64,000 nt of DNA, taken from NCBI GenBank assembly GCA_963835135.1, contig CAWIEF010000005.1, forward strand, positions 124,001 to 188,000. Reading direction: 5' to 3'. The notes under the pieces were generated by a model. That model was given only the letters and a program-made list of their open reading frames with translations. It did not search any database and was not told where the DNA came from. Shown here piece by piece: positions 8,167 to 16,933 of the stretch. The position numbers and the translations under genes were made by a program. The DNA comes from JAVVHH01 sp963835135. GTDB lineage: Bacteria; Pseudomonadota; Alphaproteobacteria; Acetobacterales; Acetobacteraceae. The first letter of the stretch is position 1; the number at the start of each line of letters is the position of its first letter.

Positions 8167-10089
8167 TTAGCCGGGCTGCGGCGCCGGCCCGAGGCCGCCG
8201 GCGGGAGACGGCGGGATCGGCCGGCCGGCAGTCGGAACCGAAGCTCGGCGCGAGTCCGGCGCCGGCTCGTCAACCACCTTGCGGATGACCGGCTCGCCCC
8301 GCAGCACGGTGCGGATCTCGTCGCCCGACAGCGTCTCGTATTCCAGCAGCCCGCGGGCGAGCCGATGCAGCTCGTCCAGCCGCTCCGTCAGCAGCGTCTT
8401 GGCGCCCGAATACGCGTTATCGATGAACAGCTTGATCTCGCCATCGATGTCGCGCGCGGTCAGTTCCGACACGTTCTTGTTCTGCGTGACTGAGTGGCCG
8501 AGGAACACCTCCTGGCTGTTGTCGCCGTAGGCGATCATGCCGAGCTTGTCGCTCATCCCCCACTCGGTGACCATCGTGCGCGCGATGTTCGTCGCCGCCT
8601 TGATGTCGCCCGCAGCACCGTTGCTCACCTTGTCCGGCCCGAACACCAGCTCTTCCGCGACCCGGCCGCCCATCGCCATCTTCATCCGCGCCAGCAGACG
8701 CGCCCGGTTCTCGCTCAACCGGTCGCCCTCCGGCAGGCTCATCACCAAGCCCAGCGCACGCCCGCGCGGAATGATCGTCGCCTTGTGCACCGGGTCGCAC
8801 TCCGGGTCGTTGATCGCGATCAGCGCATGCCCCGCCTCGTGATAGGCGGTCATCCGCTTCTCACCTTCGGACATCACCAGTGAGCGCCGCTCGGCTCCCA
8901 TCATAACCTTGTCCTTGGCGTGCTCGAACTCGTTCATCGCCACCACGCGCTTGCCCAACCGCGCCGCCAGCAAGGCCGCCTCGTTGACCAGGTTCGACAA
9001 ATCCGCACCCGAGAAGCCGGGCGTGCCGCGTGCGATCACCTTCGGATCCACGTCGGACGCCAACGGCACCTTGCGCATGTGCACCCGCAGGATTTTCTCG
9101 CGGCCGTTCACGTCGGGGTTCGGCACCACCACTTGGCGGTCGAACCGTCCCGGCCGCAGCAGCGCCGGGTCCAGCACGTCCGGCCGGTTCGTCGCCGCGA
9201 TGAGGATCACGCCCTCATTGCTCTCGAACCCGTCCATCTCGACCAGCATCTGGTTCAGCGTCTGCTCGCGCTCGTCGTTGCCGCCGCCCAGCCCGGCGCC
9301 GCGATGGCGGCCCACCGCGTCGATCTCGTCGATGAAGATGATGCAAGGCGCATTCTTCTTGCCCTGCTCGAACATGTCGCGCACCCGGCTCGCGCCCACA
9401 CCGACGAACATCTCGACGAAGTCCGACCCGGAGATCGTGAAGAACGGCACGTTCGCCTCGCCCGCGATCGCCCGCGCCAGCAGCGTCTTACCAGTGCCCG
9501 GCGGGCCCACCAGCAACACGCCCTTGGGGATCTTGCCACCGAGCCGCTGGAACTTCTGCGGGTCCTTCAGGAATTCGACGATCTCCTGCAGTTCCTGCTT
9601 GGCCTCGTCGATGCCCGCGACGTCCTCGAACGTCACCCGGCCCTGCTTCTCGGTCAGCATCCGCGCTCGCGACTTGCCGAAGCCCATCGCCCGGCCGCCG
9701 CCCGACTGCATCTGCCGCATGAAGAACACCCAAACGCCGATCAGCAGCAGCATCGGGAACCAGCTCAGCAGATAGTGCAGCAGCGGGTTGTCGCTCTCCT
9801 CCGGCTTGGCGATCACGCGCACGCCCTTGTCCGTCAGGCGGCTCACCAGCGCCGGATCTTCCGGCGTGTAGGTCTGGAATGTGCGCCCGTCGGTCAACTG
9901 CCCGCTGACCGTCCGGCCCTGGATCACTACGTCGCGCACCCGCCCGCCATTCACCTCGGAGATGAAGTCGGAGTACGCGACCTGCGTCGCAGCGCGCGTG
10001 TTGCCACCGGGCTGGAACAGGTTGAACAGCACCACGAGCAGGAGGGCGATGATCACCCACAGCGCGAGGTTACGGCCGAAATTGCTCAT
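8167..10089 (-). CDS. ftsH: ATP-dependent zinc metalloprotease FtsH
   Basis: The 640-residue inner-membrane protein degrades misfolded and regulatory membrane and cytosolic proteins. The order is TM1 (about 8-25), periplasmic domain, TM2 (about 107-123), AAA domain with Walker A GPPGTGKT (195-202), Walker B IIFIDEIDAVG, a second region of homology ending in RPGRFDR, and the zinc site HEAGH. ATG 10089 gives the usual MSNFGRN start; an adjacent ATG (10092) is equally possible, and a longer frame to 10131 adds an atypical leader. It follows tilS on the same strand. Confidence 0.96.
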   Translation of the reverse strand: MSNFGRNLALWVIIALLLVVLFNLFQPGGNTRAATQVAYSDFISEVNGGRVRDVVIQGRTVSGQLTDGRTFQTYTPEDPALVSRLTDKGVRVIAKPEESDNPLLHYLLSWFPMLLLIGVWVFFMRQMQSGGGRAMGFGKSRARMLTEKQGRVTFEDVAGIDEAKQELQEIVEFLKDPQKFQRLGGKIPKGVLLVGPPGTGKTLLARAIAGEANVPFFTISGSDFVEMFVGVGASRVRDMFEQGKKNAPCIIFIDEIDAVGRHRGAGLGGGNDEREQTLNQMLVEMDGFESNEGVILIAATNRPDVLDPALLRPGRFDRQVVVPNPDVNGREKILRVHMRKVPLASDVDPKVIARGTPGFSGADLSNLVNEAALLAARLGKRVVAMNEFEHAKDKVMMGAERRSLVMSEGEKRMTAYHEAGHALIAINDPECDPVHKATIIPRGRALGLVMSLPEGDRLSENRARLLARMKMAMGGRVAEELVFGPDKVSNGAAGDIKAATNIARTMVTEWGMSDKLGMIAYGDNSQEVFLGHSVTQNKNVSELTARDIDGEIKLFIDNAYSGAKTLLTERLDELHRLARGLLEYETLSGDEIRTVLRGEPVIRKVVDEPAPDSRRASVPTAGRPIPPSPAGGLGPAPQPG

Positions 10090-10172
10090 CATGTGCGTCC
10101 AACAATCCAGTCCCGTTTGCCGCCGGCCCACCGGCTGCCTTCGGTCAACAACATAAGGCCGCCAAGGCTACT

Positions 10173-11363
10173 CTACACCCCCCTCCATTCGAGAGGGTTA
10201 ACGCCGAAAGATTTCGCCGACGCAGCAGCCGGCTGCTGCGGCCAAAAGCTCACCGACAGGCTACGCCACGATCCCGAGTCAGGAAAGGACAGATGCGGCA
10301 CCGCCACCAGCCTGCCGCCCTCGCGCAGCGCCGGCAGCGTCGCCAGCACCACCGCCGGCAACGGGGACAACGTCCGCAGCGCCGCCGCGTCTGTGCCCAG
10401 CGCGCCCATCGAGAGACCGGGCGGAACCGTCCCCCGCAGCCGGAATCGCCCATCCCACCTCGCGCCATCGGCCGCAACCACCGCGTTCCCCACGGCCCCG
10501 GGCTCCCGCGCGATCAGCGTCCCCTGCCCCAACCGTCCCGCCGGCCGCACCATCACCCCATGCAGGGTCCGCGGTTCGAGCCCCCGGGCCAGTTGCGCCC
10601 GCCGCGGCGGATAGCGATGCCCGGAGATCGTCCAAACCAATGCGGACAGCGTGTCCCGCCCCAAGCGCCCCGGCACCACCGCGAAGCCCTCCGGCGCGAG
10701 CCGCACCTCGGCCAACTCGTCGGCCACCGCGCGCAGGATTCGCTCCCGCTCCCCCGCGCTCGCCTCCGCCAACCCCAGCGCCGTTGCCCGGTCCGCCGCG
10801 CGCATCGTCGCCCGCAAGCGGCCGCGGGCCGTCCCAACATCGCTGTTGCCCGGGTCCTCCGCCCACCCAAGGCCCGCCAGCCGCAAGTTCGCGCGCAACC
10901 GCGTCGGCTCGACCCGGAGCAGCGGCCGCAGGATCCGGCCATCCGCGCGGTACGACACCGCTGCCATCCCCGCCAGGCCCAACACCCCGCTTCCCGCCGT
11001 CGCGCGCATCCGTACGGTCTCCGCCTGATCGCCCGCGTGATGCGCCACCAGCAAGTCCGGCAGGCCCGCCGCCCGGCAGGCCGCGAGCAGCAACTCGTAC
11101 CGGGCGATCCGGGCCCGTTCGGCCTGCGCCGGCCCGGCCGCGAGCCGCGCCCGCGCGATGCTGGCCGGCACGCCCAGCGCCGCCAGCCGCGCCATCGTCA
11201 CCGCCGCTTCGTCCGCCGATCCCGCCCGCAATCCATGGTCCACGATGACGGCCTCCGGCCGCCCCCACCGCGACAGCAGCAACGCCAGCGCCATGCTGTC
11301 CGCCCCGCCCGAGACCGCCACCATGACCCGGCGCTCAGCCCCGAACGCACCTAGTCCCGCCAT
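10173..11363 (-). CDS. tilS: tRNA(Ile)-lysidine synthase
   Basis: The 396-residue N-type ATP pyrophosphatase has the PP-loop SGGADS near residue 19. It converts the wobble C of tRNA-Ile(CAU) to lysidine so that it reads AUA. The catalytic domain with VDHGLR and HHAGDQAET is clear; the C-terminal part is more diverged. ATG 11363 leaves 17 residues before the PP-loop. The frame stays open upstream into cpoB with no good start codon, so ATG is kept. It lies 43 bases after cpoB and before ftsH, the usual alphaproteobacterial arrangement. Confidence 0.93.
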   Translation of the reverse strand: MAGLGAFGAERRVMVAVSGGADSMALALLLSRWGRPEAVIVDHGLRAGSADEAAVTMARLAALGVPASIARARLAAGPAQAERARIARYELLLAACRAAGLPDLLVAHHAGDQAETVRMRATAGSGVLGLAGMAAVSYRADGRILRPLLRVEPTRLRANLRLAGLGWAEDPGNSDVGTARGRLRATMRAADRATALGLAEASAGERERILRAVADELAEVRLAPEGFAVVPGRLGRDTLSALVWTISGHRYPPRRAQLARGLEPRTLHGVMVRPAGRLGQGTLIAREPGAVGNAVVAADGARWDGRFRLRGTVPPGLSMGALGTDAAALRTLSPLPAVVLATLPALREGGRLVAVPHLSFPDSGSWRSLSVSFWPQQPAAASAKSFGVNPLEWRGV

Positions 11364-11406
11364 CAGCCCCGCGAACTCGTCCGCCGAGACGGGCAGGCCC
11401 GACGGC

Positions 11407-12246
11407 TCAGCCGCAGCCGTTGCGCGCCCGCAGCGTCGCCGCGGTCTCCCGCACCGCGCCCCGCGCGTTGGGAAACTCCCGCCGCAGCTTGTCGAGCGTC
11501 GCGCACGACGCGTTCTTGTCGTTCAGCCCGGTCAGCGCGTTGGCCAGCCCGAGCAGCGCGTCCGGCGCCCGCGTCCCGGTCCGGCTCCGGTTATATGCAT
11601 CGTCATAGGCCACCGCAGAACCCTGGTAGTTCCGCTGCCCCATCAGCGACTGCGCCAGCAGGAAGCTGGCGTCTCCGGCGCGCGGCGAAGTGCGCGCGGC
11701 CAGCACCTCACGCGCTGCCGCTTCGGCCGCCGGATAATCCCGTCGCGCCAACGCCGCGTTGCCGTCCTGCAGGGCGATCTCGGGGGTCCGCCGCGGCACC
11801 GGCCCGGCGGCGCTATCGGCTGGCGCCGTCGGACGCGGCGGCGGCAAACTCGGCGGCGCAGCGCCGCCCCCCGCACCGCCCAAGCTCCCGCCCGGCGCCG
11901 CGTTGCCCGCCCGGAAGCTCAGGTCGTCGATCTGCTTGGACAGGCTCGCCTGCGCCCGCTGCAGCGCGTTCGACTGCTCGTCCAACTGCCCCCGCAGCCG
12001 CCGAACCTGGTCCTCCAGGGTCTGCACCCGATCCAGCAACTGCGCCTGCAATCCGCCGCCCTGGCTCGCAGCCGTGTCGCTCGGCGGCGCGTAATAGCCG
12101 CCGCCGCGCTGCGCCTGCACCGCCTGCAGATCTCGCCGCAACTCCAAGATCTGGTTCTGCAGCATGATCCCTTCGCGCGAATCCATCTGCGCCCGCGCCG
12201 GAACCGCCAGCGCGCAACACAGCACCGCAGCCGCGGCCACCCGCAT
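11407..12246 (-). CDS. cpoB: Tol-Pal accessory protein CpoB (YbgF)
   Basis: The 279-residue periplasmic protein starts at ATG 12246 with a signal peptide ending in ARA-Q. An N-terminal coiled coil (about 30-125, with heptads such as LLDRVQTLEDQVRRLRGQL) is followed by a Gly/Pro-rich linker and C-terminal TPR repeats. CpoB links cell-wall synthesis with outer-membrane constriction at division. The longer frame to 12369 overlaps pal and lacks a signal peptide at its start, so it is rejected. The gene is 13 bases downstream of pal. Confidence 0.92.
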   Translation of the reverse strand: MRVAAAAVLCCALAVPARAQMDSREGIMLQNQILELRRDLQAVQAQRGGGYYAPPSDTAASQGGGLQAQLLDRVQTLEDQVRRLRGQLDEQSNALQRAQASLSKQIDDLSFRAGNAAPGGSLGGAGGGAAPPSLPPPRPTAPADSAAGPVPRRTPEIALQDGNAALARRDYPAAEAAAREVLAARTSPRAGDASFLLAQSLMGQRNYQGSAVAYDDAYNRSRTGTRAPDALLGLANALTGLNDKNASCATLDKLRREFPNARGAVRETAATLRARNGCG

Positions 12247-12259
12247 CGGAACCGCCGTC

Positions 12260-12742
12260 CTACTGGACGGAGGTGATCGCATTCCGGTTCTGCGCGTAGG
12301 CCTGCTCGTCGGACCCGACCGCCGCCGGCCGCTCCTTGCCGTAGCTGATCGTCCGGATGCGCGACCCACTCACGCCCTGCGCGACCAGGTAGTCGCGCGC
12401 GGCATTGGCCCGGCGCTGGCCGAGGGCGAGGTTATACTCCTCGGTGCCCCGCTCGTCCGTGTTGCCCGCCATCTGCACCGTCACCTGCGCATAGCGCTGC
12501 AGCCACGCCGCCTGCCGGTCCAGCGTCGCGCGCGCATCGCTGCTCAGGTTGTTCTGGTCATAGCCGAAGAACACCCGGTCCCCCACGTTGGCGACCAGGT
12601 CCTGCTGGCTGCCCGGAGCCGCGCTGCCCAAGCCGGACGCGTTGGCGCCGCTGCCCGTCGCCGCCCCCGTGCTCGCGCCGTTGTCCGCGCAAGCGCTCAG
12701 GAGGGCAAGAGCGGCGAGAAACCCGAAAGCTTTGTACTTCAT
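12260..12742 (-). CDS. pal: Peptidoglycan-associated lipoprotein Pal
   Basis: The 160-residue outer-membrane lipoprotein has lipobox LLSAC with acylated Cys18, then a Gly/Ser/Ala-rich linker. The OmpA-like peptidoglycan-binding domain carries the typical NTDERGTEEYN and LGQRRANAARDYL motifs. It binds TolB and peptidoglycan as the outer part of the Tol-Pal complex. It follows tolB by 51 bases. Confidence 0.96.
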   Translation of the reverse strand: MKYKAFGFLAALALLSACADNGASTGAATGSGANASGLGSAAPGSQQDLVANVGDRVFFGYDQNNLSSDARATLDRQAAWLQRYAQVTVQMAGNTDERGTEEYNLALGQRRANAARDYLVAQGVSGSRIRTISYGKERPAAVGSDEQAYAQNRNAITSVQ

Positions 12743-12793
12743 GAGACCATTCCGTTGCGTCGTGTCGCGCGATACGACGCGTCTTGGGCCGGG

Positions 12794-14107
12794 TCAAGCA
12801 AGGAGCGGCGACCATGCCGGCGCCGACGCGTCCGTCGGCGTCGAAACGACCCGCTCGTTGAACCCGGTGATGTCGATCGACACCAACCGCGACCCGGCCC
12901 CGCCCTGCCCCTCGCGGAAGAACATCAAAACCCGCCCGTTCGGGCAGAACGTCGGCCCCTCGACGTCGAAGCTCTCCGACAGGATCCGCTCCCCCGAGCC
13001 GTCCGGCCGCATCACGCCGATCGCGAACCCGCTGCTACCCAGGCGTGTGAACGCGATCAAATCACCGCGCGGCGACCACACCGGCGTCGCATACCGCCCC
13101 TTGCCATAGGAGATCCGCCGCGCGCTGCCGCCCCCCGCGCCCATGATGTAGAGCTGCTGGTCGCCGCCCCGGTCCGAGTTGAACACGATCTGGCTGCCAT
13201 CCGGGCTGTAGCAGGGGCTCGTGTCGATCGAGCCCGAGCTGGTCAGCGCGCGCCTCCCGCCGCCGCCCAGCCCCACCGAGATGATGTCCGACCCGGCCCC
13301 GCGCGCCACCGACATGATGATGCTGTTGCCGTCCGGCGCATACCGCGGCGCGAACGTCATGCCGTCGAAATCCCCCAGCACCGTCTGCCGACCGGAGCCG
13401 AGATCGAACGTCCACACGCGCGGCCGGTTATTATAGTAGGACATGTAGACGATCTGGTCGCGCGTCGGATGGAAACGCGGCGTCAATACGAGCCAGCTGC
13501 CATCGGTCAGGAAGCGGTTGTTCTCGCTGTCCTGGTCCATGATCGCCAACCGCTTCACCCGCTGCTGCCGCGGCCCGCTGCTCGCGACATACACGATGCG
13601 GGTGTCGAAATAGCCCTTCTCGCCCAGCAGCCGCTCGTAGATCACGTCGCTGATGATGTGCGCGATCCGGCGCCAGTTGGTCGACGTCGTCGTATACGCC
13701 GTCCCCTGGATCTGCTGCCCCGGCAGCACGTCCCACAGCCGGAACTCCACCCGCACGTTGCTGCCGCCACCCTCGACCTTGCCGGTCACTAGCGCCTGCG
13801 CGCCGACCGCCTTCCAGTTCTGGAAGTTCGGCGTGTCGCCGGCGTCGCCCGCCCCGATCTGCGCCGCGCCCCCGATCGGCCGGAACAACCCGGACCGGCC
13901 GAGATCGTTGCTGATGACGTCCGCAATCTGCCCGCCCAGCCCGGTTCCGGCCAGCGCCGGGATCGCGATCGGGATCGGCGCGGTGCGTGCCCGATCGACC
14001 GTGATCTGCGTATCCGGCGCTGCCGACTGCGCATGCGCGAGCAGCGGCACGGCGGCGATGCCCGCGCCGAGCAAGGCAGCGCGACGGCTCAACAAGGTGT
14101 CGTTCAT
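12794..14107 (-). CDS. tolB: Tol-Pal translocation protein TolB
   Basis: The 437-residue periplasmic beta-propeller has an N-terminal alpha/beta domain and a C-terminal WD40-like propeller with repeated YSPDGSQIVF-type blades (PRYAPDGN, PCYSPDGS, PVWSPRGD). The signal region contains SRR-AALLGAG, resembling a twin-arginine signal, which is worth noting because many TolB proteins use the Sec route. TolB couples Pal to the TolQRA motor. A degenerate REP-like element sits just upstream, in the 97-base gap to tolA. Confidence 0.95.
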   Translation of the reverse strand: MNDTLLSRRAALLGAGIAAVPLLAHAQSAAPDTQITVDRARTAPIPIAIPALAGTGLGGQIADVISNDLGRSGLFRPIGGAAQIGAGDAGDTPNFQNWKAVGAQALVTGKVEGGGSNVRVEFRLWDVLPGQQIQGTAYTTTSTNWRRIAHIISDVIYERLLGEKGYFDTRIVYVASSGPRQQRVKRLAIMDQDSENNRFLTDGSWLVLTPRFHPTRDQIVYMSYYNNRPRVWTFDLGSGRQTVLGDFDGMTFAPRYAPDGNSIIMSVARGAGSDIISVGLGGGGRRALTSSGSIDTSPCYSPDGSQIVFNSDRGGDQQLYIMGAGGGSARRISYGKGRYATPVWSPRGDLIAFTRLGSSGFAIGVMRPDGSGERILSESFDVEGPTFCPNGRVLMFFREGQGGAGSRLVSIDITGFNERVVSTPTDASAPAWSPLLA

Positions 14108-14129
14108 GATCGAACTCCGACGTCAGGAG

Positions 14130-14163
14130 CCCTCTCCCGCTGGCGGGGAAGGGTTGGGTGAGG
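14130..14163. repeat. REP-like palindromic element, degenerate copy 2
   Basis: CCCTCTCCCGC and GGCGGGGAAGGG form an imperfect stem followed by TTGGGTGAGG, matching copy 1 (410-442) in the same orientation. It lies between tolA and tolB on the minus-strand operon. Read on the other strand it forms the tail of a spurious extension of the tolA frame. Confidence 0.55.
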
Positions 14164-14204
14164 ATGGTCCACAAGCCGAAGCTCGGTGAAGATGCCGCGC
14201 ACTG

Positions 14205-15237
14205 TCACGGCCTGAAATTGATCTCGAACGTGTGCGTCTGGCCGAGCAACGCCCGCGGCAGCGGAATCGGGTTGCATTGCGGGTCCAGCGCCGCCCGCCG
14301 CGCCCGTTCGGCGAACGCGATGCCGCCGGGCCCCTGCCCGGGCTGCACGATCCTCACATCCCGCACCGTGCCGCCGCCATCGGTCACGACCTGCAGCACG
14401 GCCGACATCTTCTCGGCATCGCGCGCCCCGGCGTCGCGCGTCCAGCACTCGCGGATACGGTCGCCGATCGCCCCGCGGTCGGCCCCCGACAGCTTGGCAT
14501 TGTCGACCCCGTTCGGGCTGCCGCCGCCCGGCGCGCCGCCCCGCGGCGGGTTGTAGCTCCGCGTCGGCGGCGCCGACTGCGCCTGCAGCGAGCGCAGCCG
14601 CTCGAGCGTCGCCTCCAGCGTCTTGCTGTCGTCGGCGGTGTTCTTCGTCGGGTTCTGCTGGTTGGTCGTGCTCGTCGTCCGCTGGGTCGGCGTCGGCCGC
14701 TCCGGCGCCGGGCGCGCGGCGGGCGGGCGCACATCCGGCTTCGGCGCCGGGCGCGGCTTGCGGCGCGGGCTTCGCCGGGGTCGGTGCCGGCGCCGGCGGC
14801 GGCGGCATCGGCGGCACCGGCAACGGCGCCGGCGCGGCGGGCAGCGGCGCCGGCGTCACCGTGACCGGCGCGGACAGGGCGGGCGACTGTGCCGGCGGCG
14901 GCGGAATCGGCGGCGAGGGCACCGGCACCGCCTGTGGCGAGGGCGGCGGCGGCAACGGCGGTGGCGGCGGCGGCGCGGGCGCCTCGGTCGGCGCGGGCTT
15001 CGGCGGCTCCAACGACGGCAGGTCGGGCGTCGGCACCTCGGCCGGCGACGGGGCCGGAGTCGTGGCCGGGGTCCGCGCGCGCTGCACCTCGCCCGGCGCG
15101 GTCGCGAATTCCATCGTCACCGCGGTATCGTCCATCGGCGGCGCCGCCGGCGGCTGCAGCGTCAGCAGCAGTCCCACCAGCACCGCGGCGTGCAACCCGG
15201 CCGAGATCAGTCCGGTGCGGCGGAGATCCTGGTTCAT
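14205..15237 (-). CDS. tolA: TolA, interrupted by a +1 frameshift in the Pro-rich domain
   Basis: TolA spans the periplasm from the TolQR motor. An N-terminal membrane anchor (about 9-27) and a long Pro/Ala-rich domain read in one frame from ATG 15237. The C-terminal globular TonB-like domain (RECWTRDAG to THTFEINFRP, end 14205) reads in another. The frames join if one base near 14760 is removed, giving about 343 residues and a continuous APKPRPAPKPDV linker. The two halves match the expected architecture, and the gene sits exactly between tolR and tolB, so the break is probably a sequence error. Confidence 0.88.
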
Positions 15238-15264
15238 CGGACAGGTCGAGCGCTCACGCCGGGC

Positions 15265-15783
15265 TCAGCGCACCCGCGGGCGCGAGGCGGGCGGGGGTGG
15301 CGCGGGATTGGACGCTGCCGCAGGCGGCCCCGGCGCTGCGGGCGCGGTGGACGGGCCGGCCTGCTCGGCGAGCAACGCCACCTTGGTGAAACCGCCCTGC
15401 GTGATGGTCGCCATCACCTCCATGATGCGCCCATAGCTCAGCGCCTTGTCCCCCCGCACGAAGATGCGGCGGTCCATCTTGTTGTCCGCGATCGCCGCGA
15501 GCTTCGTCGCCAGGTCCGTCAGCGGCAGCTCGGTGTCCTGCAGGTAGATCTTGCCCTCGGCGTTCACGCTCACCGTTAGCGGCTCGCTGTCCTGGCTCAC
15601 CGGATTGGCGCTGGCTTTCGGCAGGTCGACGTTGACCCCCGACGTCATCAGCGGCGCCGCCACCATGAACACGATCAGCAGCACGAGCATCACGTCGACC
15701 AATGGCGTGACGTTGATCTCGGCCAGCGGACGGTAACGCCCCCTGCTTCGGCTCATCCCCGAACGCTGCAGCGGCGACGGCAT
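15265..15783 (-). CDS. tolR: TolR (ExbD family)
   Basis: The 172-residue protein has an N-terminal cytoplasmic tail, one membrane helix (about 24-46) containing the proton-path Asp in TPLVDVMLVLLIVF, and a periplasmic domain. With TolQ it forms the proton-driven motor that energises TolA. The C-terminus carries an extra Pro/Ala-rich tail. It begins three bases after the tolQ stop, and 27 bases separate it from tolA. Confidence 0.96.
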   Translation of the reverse strand: MPSPLQRSGMSRSRGRYRPLAEINVTPLVDVMLVLLIVFMVAAPLMTSGVNVDLPKASANPVSQDSEPLTVSVNAEGKIYLQDTELPLTDLATKLAAIADNKMDRRIFVRGDKALSYGRIMEVMATITQGGFTKVALLAEQAGPSTAPAAPGPPAAASNPAPPPPASRPRVR

Positions 15784-15786
15784 CGC

Positions 15787-16503
15787 TCAGGCCTTCTCTT
15801 CGGACTGGCGCGACAGGATCGCCCCGAACTCGGTCCCGAACCCCTCGAGCCGGCCGGCGAACCGCGCCAGGTCGGAACTCAGCTTGTTGTAGGCGAGCAC
15901 CGCCGGGATCGCCGCCACCAGGCCAATCGCGGTGGCGAACAGCGCCTCCGCAATGCCCGGCGCCACCACCGACAGGTTCGTGTTCCGGCTCGTCGCGATC
16001 GCCGAAAACGACCGCATGATGCCCCACACCGTGCCGAACAGCCCGATGAACGGCGCGACCGACCCCACCGAGGCCAAGAACACCATCCAGCGCTCCATCC
16101 GATCCATCTCCCGCGTCACCGTCACCACCACGGCCCGGTCGATCCGCTCGCGCACGCTGCCCCGGCTCAGATCGGCGCCCGCTACCTGCGAGCTGCGCTT
16201 CCACTCGCCCATCGCCGCGCCGAACACCGCCGCGATCGGATGCCGCGGACGCGCGCCCTCGACGTCATACAGCTCGTCCAGGCTGCCGCCGGACCAGAAC
16301 CGGTCCTCGAACAGCGTCGCGTCCCGGTTCGCCCGCCGCAGCGACGTCACCTTCTCGAACACGATCGCCCACACCCACACGCTGGCCGCCAGCAACAGCA
16401 GGATCACGAACTTGACCACCAGGTCGGCCTGCAGGAACAGGCCGAGGATCGAAATGTCGCCACTTCCCCCGGTCCCGATCGACGTGGCTGCAACAGGATC
16501 CAA
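15787..16503 (-). CDS. tolQ: TolQ (ExbB/MotA family)
   Basis: The 238-residue inner-membrane protein has three predicted helices (about 26-47, 135-160 and 175-198) and the family motif GLFGTVWGIMRSF. It forms the stator with TolR. The start is TTG 16503, because the frame meets a stop six codons upstream and no ATG precedes the first conserved helix; a G-rich stretch (GGGGG) lies a few bases upstream as a ribosome-binding site. Confidence 0.93.
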   Translation of the reverse strand: MDPVAATSIGTGGSGDISILGLFLQADLVVKFVILLLLAASVWVWAIVFEKVTSLRRANRDATLFEDRFWSGGSLDELYDVEGARPRHPIAAVFGAAMGEWKRSSQVAGADLSRGSVRERIDRAVVVTVTREMDRMERWMVFLASVGSVAPFIGLFGTVWGIMRSFSAIATSRNTNLSVVAPGIAEALFATAIGLVAAIPAVLAYNKLSSDLARFAGRLEGFGTEFGAILSRQSEEKA

Positions 16504-16518
16504 CTCGCACCCCCAAAC

Positions 16519-16920
16519 TCAATCACGCTCGCCCAACGCCGCCCGCCACCGCCGCGGAATGCGCGCGGGCCGGCCATCCGCGGCGCGAACACAGGCCAGG
16601 CCGGCCGAAAGCCGTCCTGTCTCCTGACCCGCCACCACGAATCGCTGCTCGACGTCGACGGTCGCGCCACCTAGCGCCCATGGCCCCGTCTCGACAACCA
16701 ATTCGGCGTCCAGCCGCACCGGGCGCAAATAATCCATTTTGATGCGCCGCACCACAAAGATCAGGCCAAATTGCGTGACGAGTTCGTCATGTGGCACTCC
16801 CGCCTCGCGCAAGGCTTCGGTGCGGCCCCGCTCGGCAAACGCCAAGTAACGCGCATGGTAAACGATGCCGCCAGCATCGGTATCTTCGTAGTAAACCCGC
16901 AAATTCAGTCGATAAACCAT
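16519..16920 (-). CDS. ybgC: Tol-Pal-associated acyl-CoA thioesterase YbgC
   Basis: The 133-residue hot-dog-fold protein has the active-site stretch YYEDTDAGGIVYHARY. YbgC proteins hydrolyse acyl-CoA thioesters and associate with phospholipid synthesis; the gene habitually leads the tol operon, as it does here. ATG 16920 lies 13 bases after the ruvB stop, so ruvB and the tol genes probably share transcripts. The length is normal. Confidence 0.94.
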   Translation of the reverse strand: MVYRLNLRVYYEDTDAGGIVYHARYLAFAERGRTEALREAGVPHDELVTQFGLIFVVRRIKMDYLRPVRLDAELVVETGPWALGGATVDVEQRFVVAGQETGRLSAGLACVRAADGRPARIPRRWRAALGERD

Positions 16921-16933
16921 CGATTGCTCGCGA

